This document shows positions 63,004-64,000 of a DNA stretch of 64,000 nt, in pieces. Location: positions 310,001 to 374,000 of the forward strand of contig NZ_JALKAQ010000002.1 of NCBI RefSeq assembly GCF_023016065.1, read 5' to 3'. Under the pieces are notes generated by a model. The model had not been told where the DNA came from. It saw only the letters and a program-made list of their open reading frames with translations, and did not search any database. Positions within the stretch are counted from its first letter, which is position 1. Every line of letters begins with the position of its first letter. The stretch comes from Marinobacter sp. S0848L. GTDB lineage: Bacteria > Pseudomonadota > Gammaproteobacteria > Pseudomonadales > Oleiphilaceae. Both the position numbers and the translations under genes were made by a program.

Positions 63004-63013
63004 GGAGAGTGTG

Positions 63014-63820
63014 ATGAAACAAGCTCGCTCGAAAAACGTCGGGATTACCGTGTTTATTATTTTGTTGCTTACCCCTGTGTATTGGCTGTTGAACATGTCG
63101 TTCAAAACCAATCAGGAAATCCTCGGGGGCCTGACCATGTGGCCGGAGAATTTCACACTCCAAAATTATGTGGTGATCTTCACCGACCCGAGTTGGTACA
63201 ACGGCTATCTGAACTCTATGGCCTACGTGACCATCAACGTGATCATCACCTTGTTGGTTGCGCTGCCCGCAGCGTATGCGTTCAGTCGTTACAAGTTCCT
63301 GGGGGACAAACACCTGTTTTTCTGGCTGCTGAGCAATCGTATGGCGCCGCCGGCCGTGTTCTTGCTGCCGTTCTTTCAGCTGTATTCCTCCATTGGCCTG
63401 TTCGATACCCACATTGCGGTTGCTTTGGCCCACTGCTTGTTCAACGTACCGCTGGCGGTCTGGATTCTTGAAGGCTTCATGAAAGGGGTACCGCGAGAAT
63501 ATGACGAAATGGCGTACATCGATGGTTACAGTTTTCCGAAGTTCTTTGTGAAGGTGTTTTTGCCGATGATTCGGTCGGGTATCGGCGTAACGGCCTTCTT
63601 TGCGTTTATGTTCTCTTGGGTTGAGTTGCTGTTGGCGAGAACACTGACTTCGGTTGATGCCCAGCCCATTGGGGCCATCATGACCCGTACCATCGGGGCC
63701 AGCGGTATTGATTGGGGGGTTCTGGCCGCAGCGGGTGTGCTGACCATTATTCCGGGCCTGTTGGTGATCTGGTTTGTTCGGAATCATGTGGCCAAAGGCT
63801 TCGCGCTCGGGCGTGTTTAA
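63014..63820 (+). CDS. glpQ: Glycerol ABC transporter permease GlpQ-like
   Basis: Second membrane subunit (MalG type), 268 residues, six predicted helices. It opens GITVFIILLLTPVYWLLNMSFKTNQEI; the coupling loop is GVPREYDEMAYIDGYSFPKFFVKVFLP near 160-186. AAGGAGA lies six bases before the ATG at 63014; a GTG one codon earlier is closer to that site. The name follows the transporter literature and is unrelated to the glycerophosphodiesterase GlpQ. Confidence 0.88.
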   Translation: MKQARSKNVGITVFIILLLTPVYWLLNMSFKTNQEILGGLTMWPENFTLQNYVVIFTDPSWYNGYLNSMAYVTINVIITLLVALPAAYAFSRYKFLGDKHLFFWLLSNRMAPPAVFLLPFFQLYSSIGLFDTHIAVALAHCLFNVPLAVWILEGFMKGVPREYDEMAYIDGYSFPKFFVKVFLPMIRSGIGVTAFFAFMFSWVELLLARTLTSVDAQPIGAIMTRTIGASGIDWGVLAAAGVLTIIPGLLVIWFVRNHVAKGFALGRV

Positions 63821-63831
63821 GGAGACAACCT

Positions 63832-64000
63832 ATGATTTCGTGGATGAACTGGACACCCAGCGTCGCCATTTTCTTCGCAGTGATTGCGGGCATACTGGCG
63901 GTTATGACGGTTTACGAGATTGTCTCGCCGTGCACCGAGCGTAAGGGATTTCTTCCTATCGAAACAACTCGCGGCGACCGGCTCTTCATTGGCTTGTTGT
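63832..64000 (+). CDS. DUF2160 small membrane protein, 3' end missing
   Basis: Starts at ATG 63832 with AAGGAG upstream, 11 bases after glpQ, and runs off the window. The 56 visible residues have one membrane helix (VAIFFAVIAGILAVMTVY) and then CTERKGFLPIETTRGDRLFIGLL, the start of DUF2160, a family regularly placed between the permease and binding-protein genes of this importer (also named GlpU). The binding protein is expected just beyond the window. Confidence 0.85.
   Translation, partial: MISWMNWTPSVAIFFAVIAGILAVMTVYEIVSPCTERKGFLPIETTRGDRLFIGLL

Overview
The window is chromosomal DNA of a gammaproteobacterium. Gene order and protein style point to a Marinobacter-like relative of Pseudomonas: leuB-asd-fimV-truA-trpF-accD-folC-cvpA-purF-metZ, ftsK-lolA-rarA-serS, and mltD-gloB-rnhA-dnaQ-fimL-sohB-cysI-metH-nfuA are blocks I know from Pseudomonas genomes. 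The genus is an inference. The window is gene-dense, mostly core, with short gaps. I see no insertion sequence, phage or CRISPR array.

Region by region. 1-15.8 kb: 3' end of leuB, asd, the polar hub/pilus protein fimV, then a long + strand series truA-trpF-trpB-trpA-accD-folC-SPOR protein, and cvpA-purF-metZ. 15.8-22.7 kb: ftsK-lolA-rarA-serS-cobA, ending in a terminator shared with aroG (- strand). 23.9-26.2 kb: a DUF1631 gene with a PilZ gene. 26.2-34.4 kb (-): mltD, yejABEF peptide ABC transporter, fabI. 34.6-39.3 kb: gloB facing a methyltransferase-rnhA pair, dnaQ and fimL. 39.4-49.8 kb: SCP2 protein, sohB, DUF934-cysI, a 34-residue membrane peptide, DUF2970-metH, nfuA, DUF445. 49.8-52.4 kb: tusDCBE, BI-1 family protein, tRNA-Ser(UGA). 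52.6-55.8 kb: the only accessory-looking stretch, with selO, a DUF1206 gene remnant, a secreted PRC-barrel protein with 11-residue repeats, and a 58-residue metallothionein. 55.8-64 kb: glycerol regulon, glpD and glpR (-), glpK and an ABC glycerol importer glpSTPQ-DUF2160 (+), cut by the window end.

Themes. Sulfur and methionine metabolism recurs: asd, metZ, cysI with DUF934, cobA (siroheme precursor), metH, nfuA and tusBCDE. Polar/twitching control recurs: fimV, fimL and possibly the PilZ protein. Glycerol is handled by ABC import, phosphorylation and oxidation under a DeoR-type GlpR, with GlpR-like operator sequences in both intergenic regions.

No wholly new multi-gene system stands out. 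The best leads are the asymmetric GlpS/GlpT ATPase pair, the PRC-barrel/hendecad-repeat protein with a metallothionein behind a 17-bp palindrome, the unannotated 34-residue membrane peptide, and the Ser-Asp tail on PurF. Comparisons with other genomes are from memory, and no database search was run.
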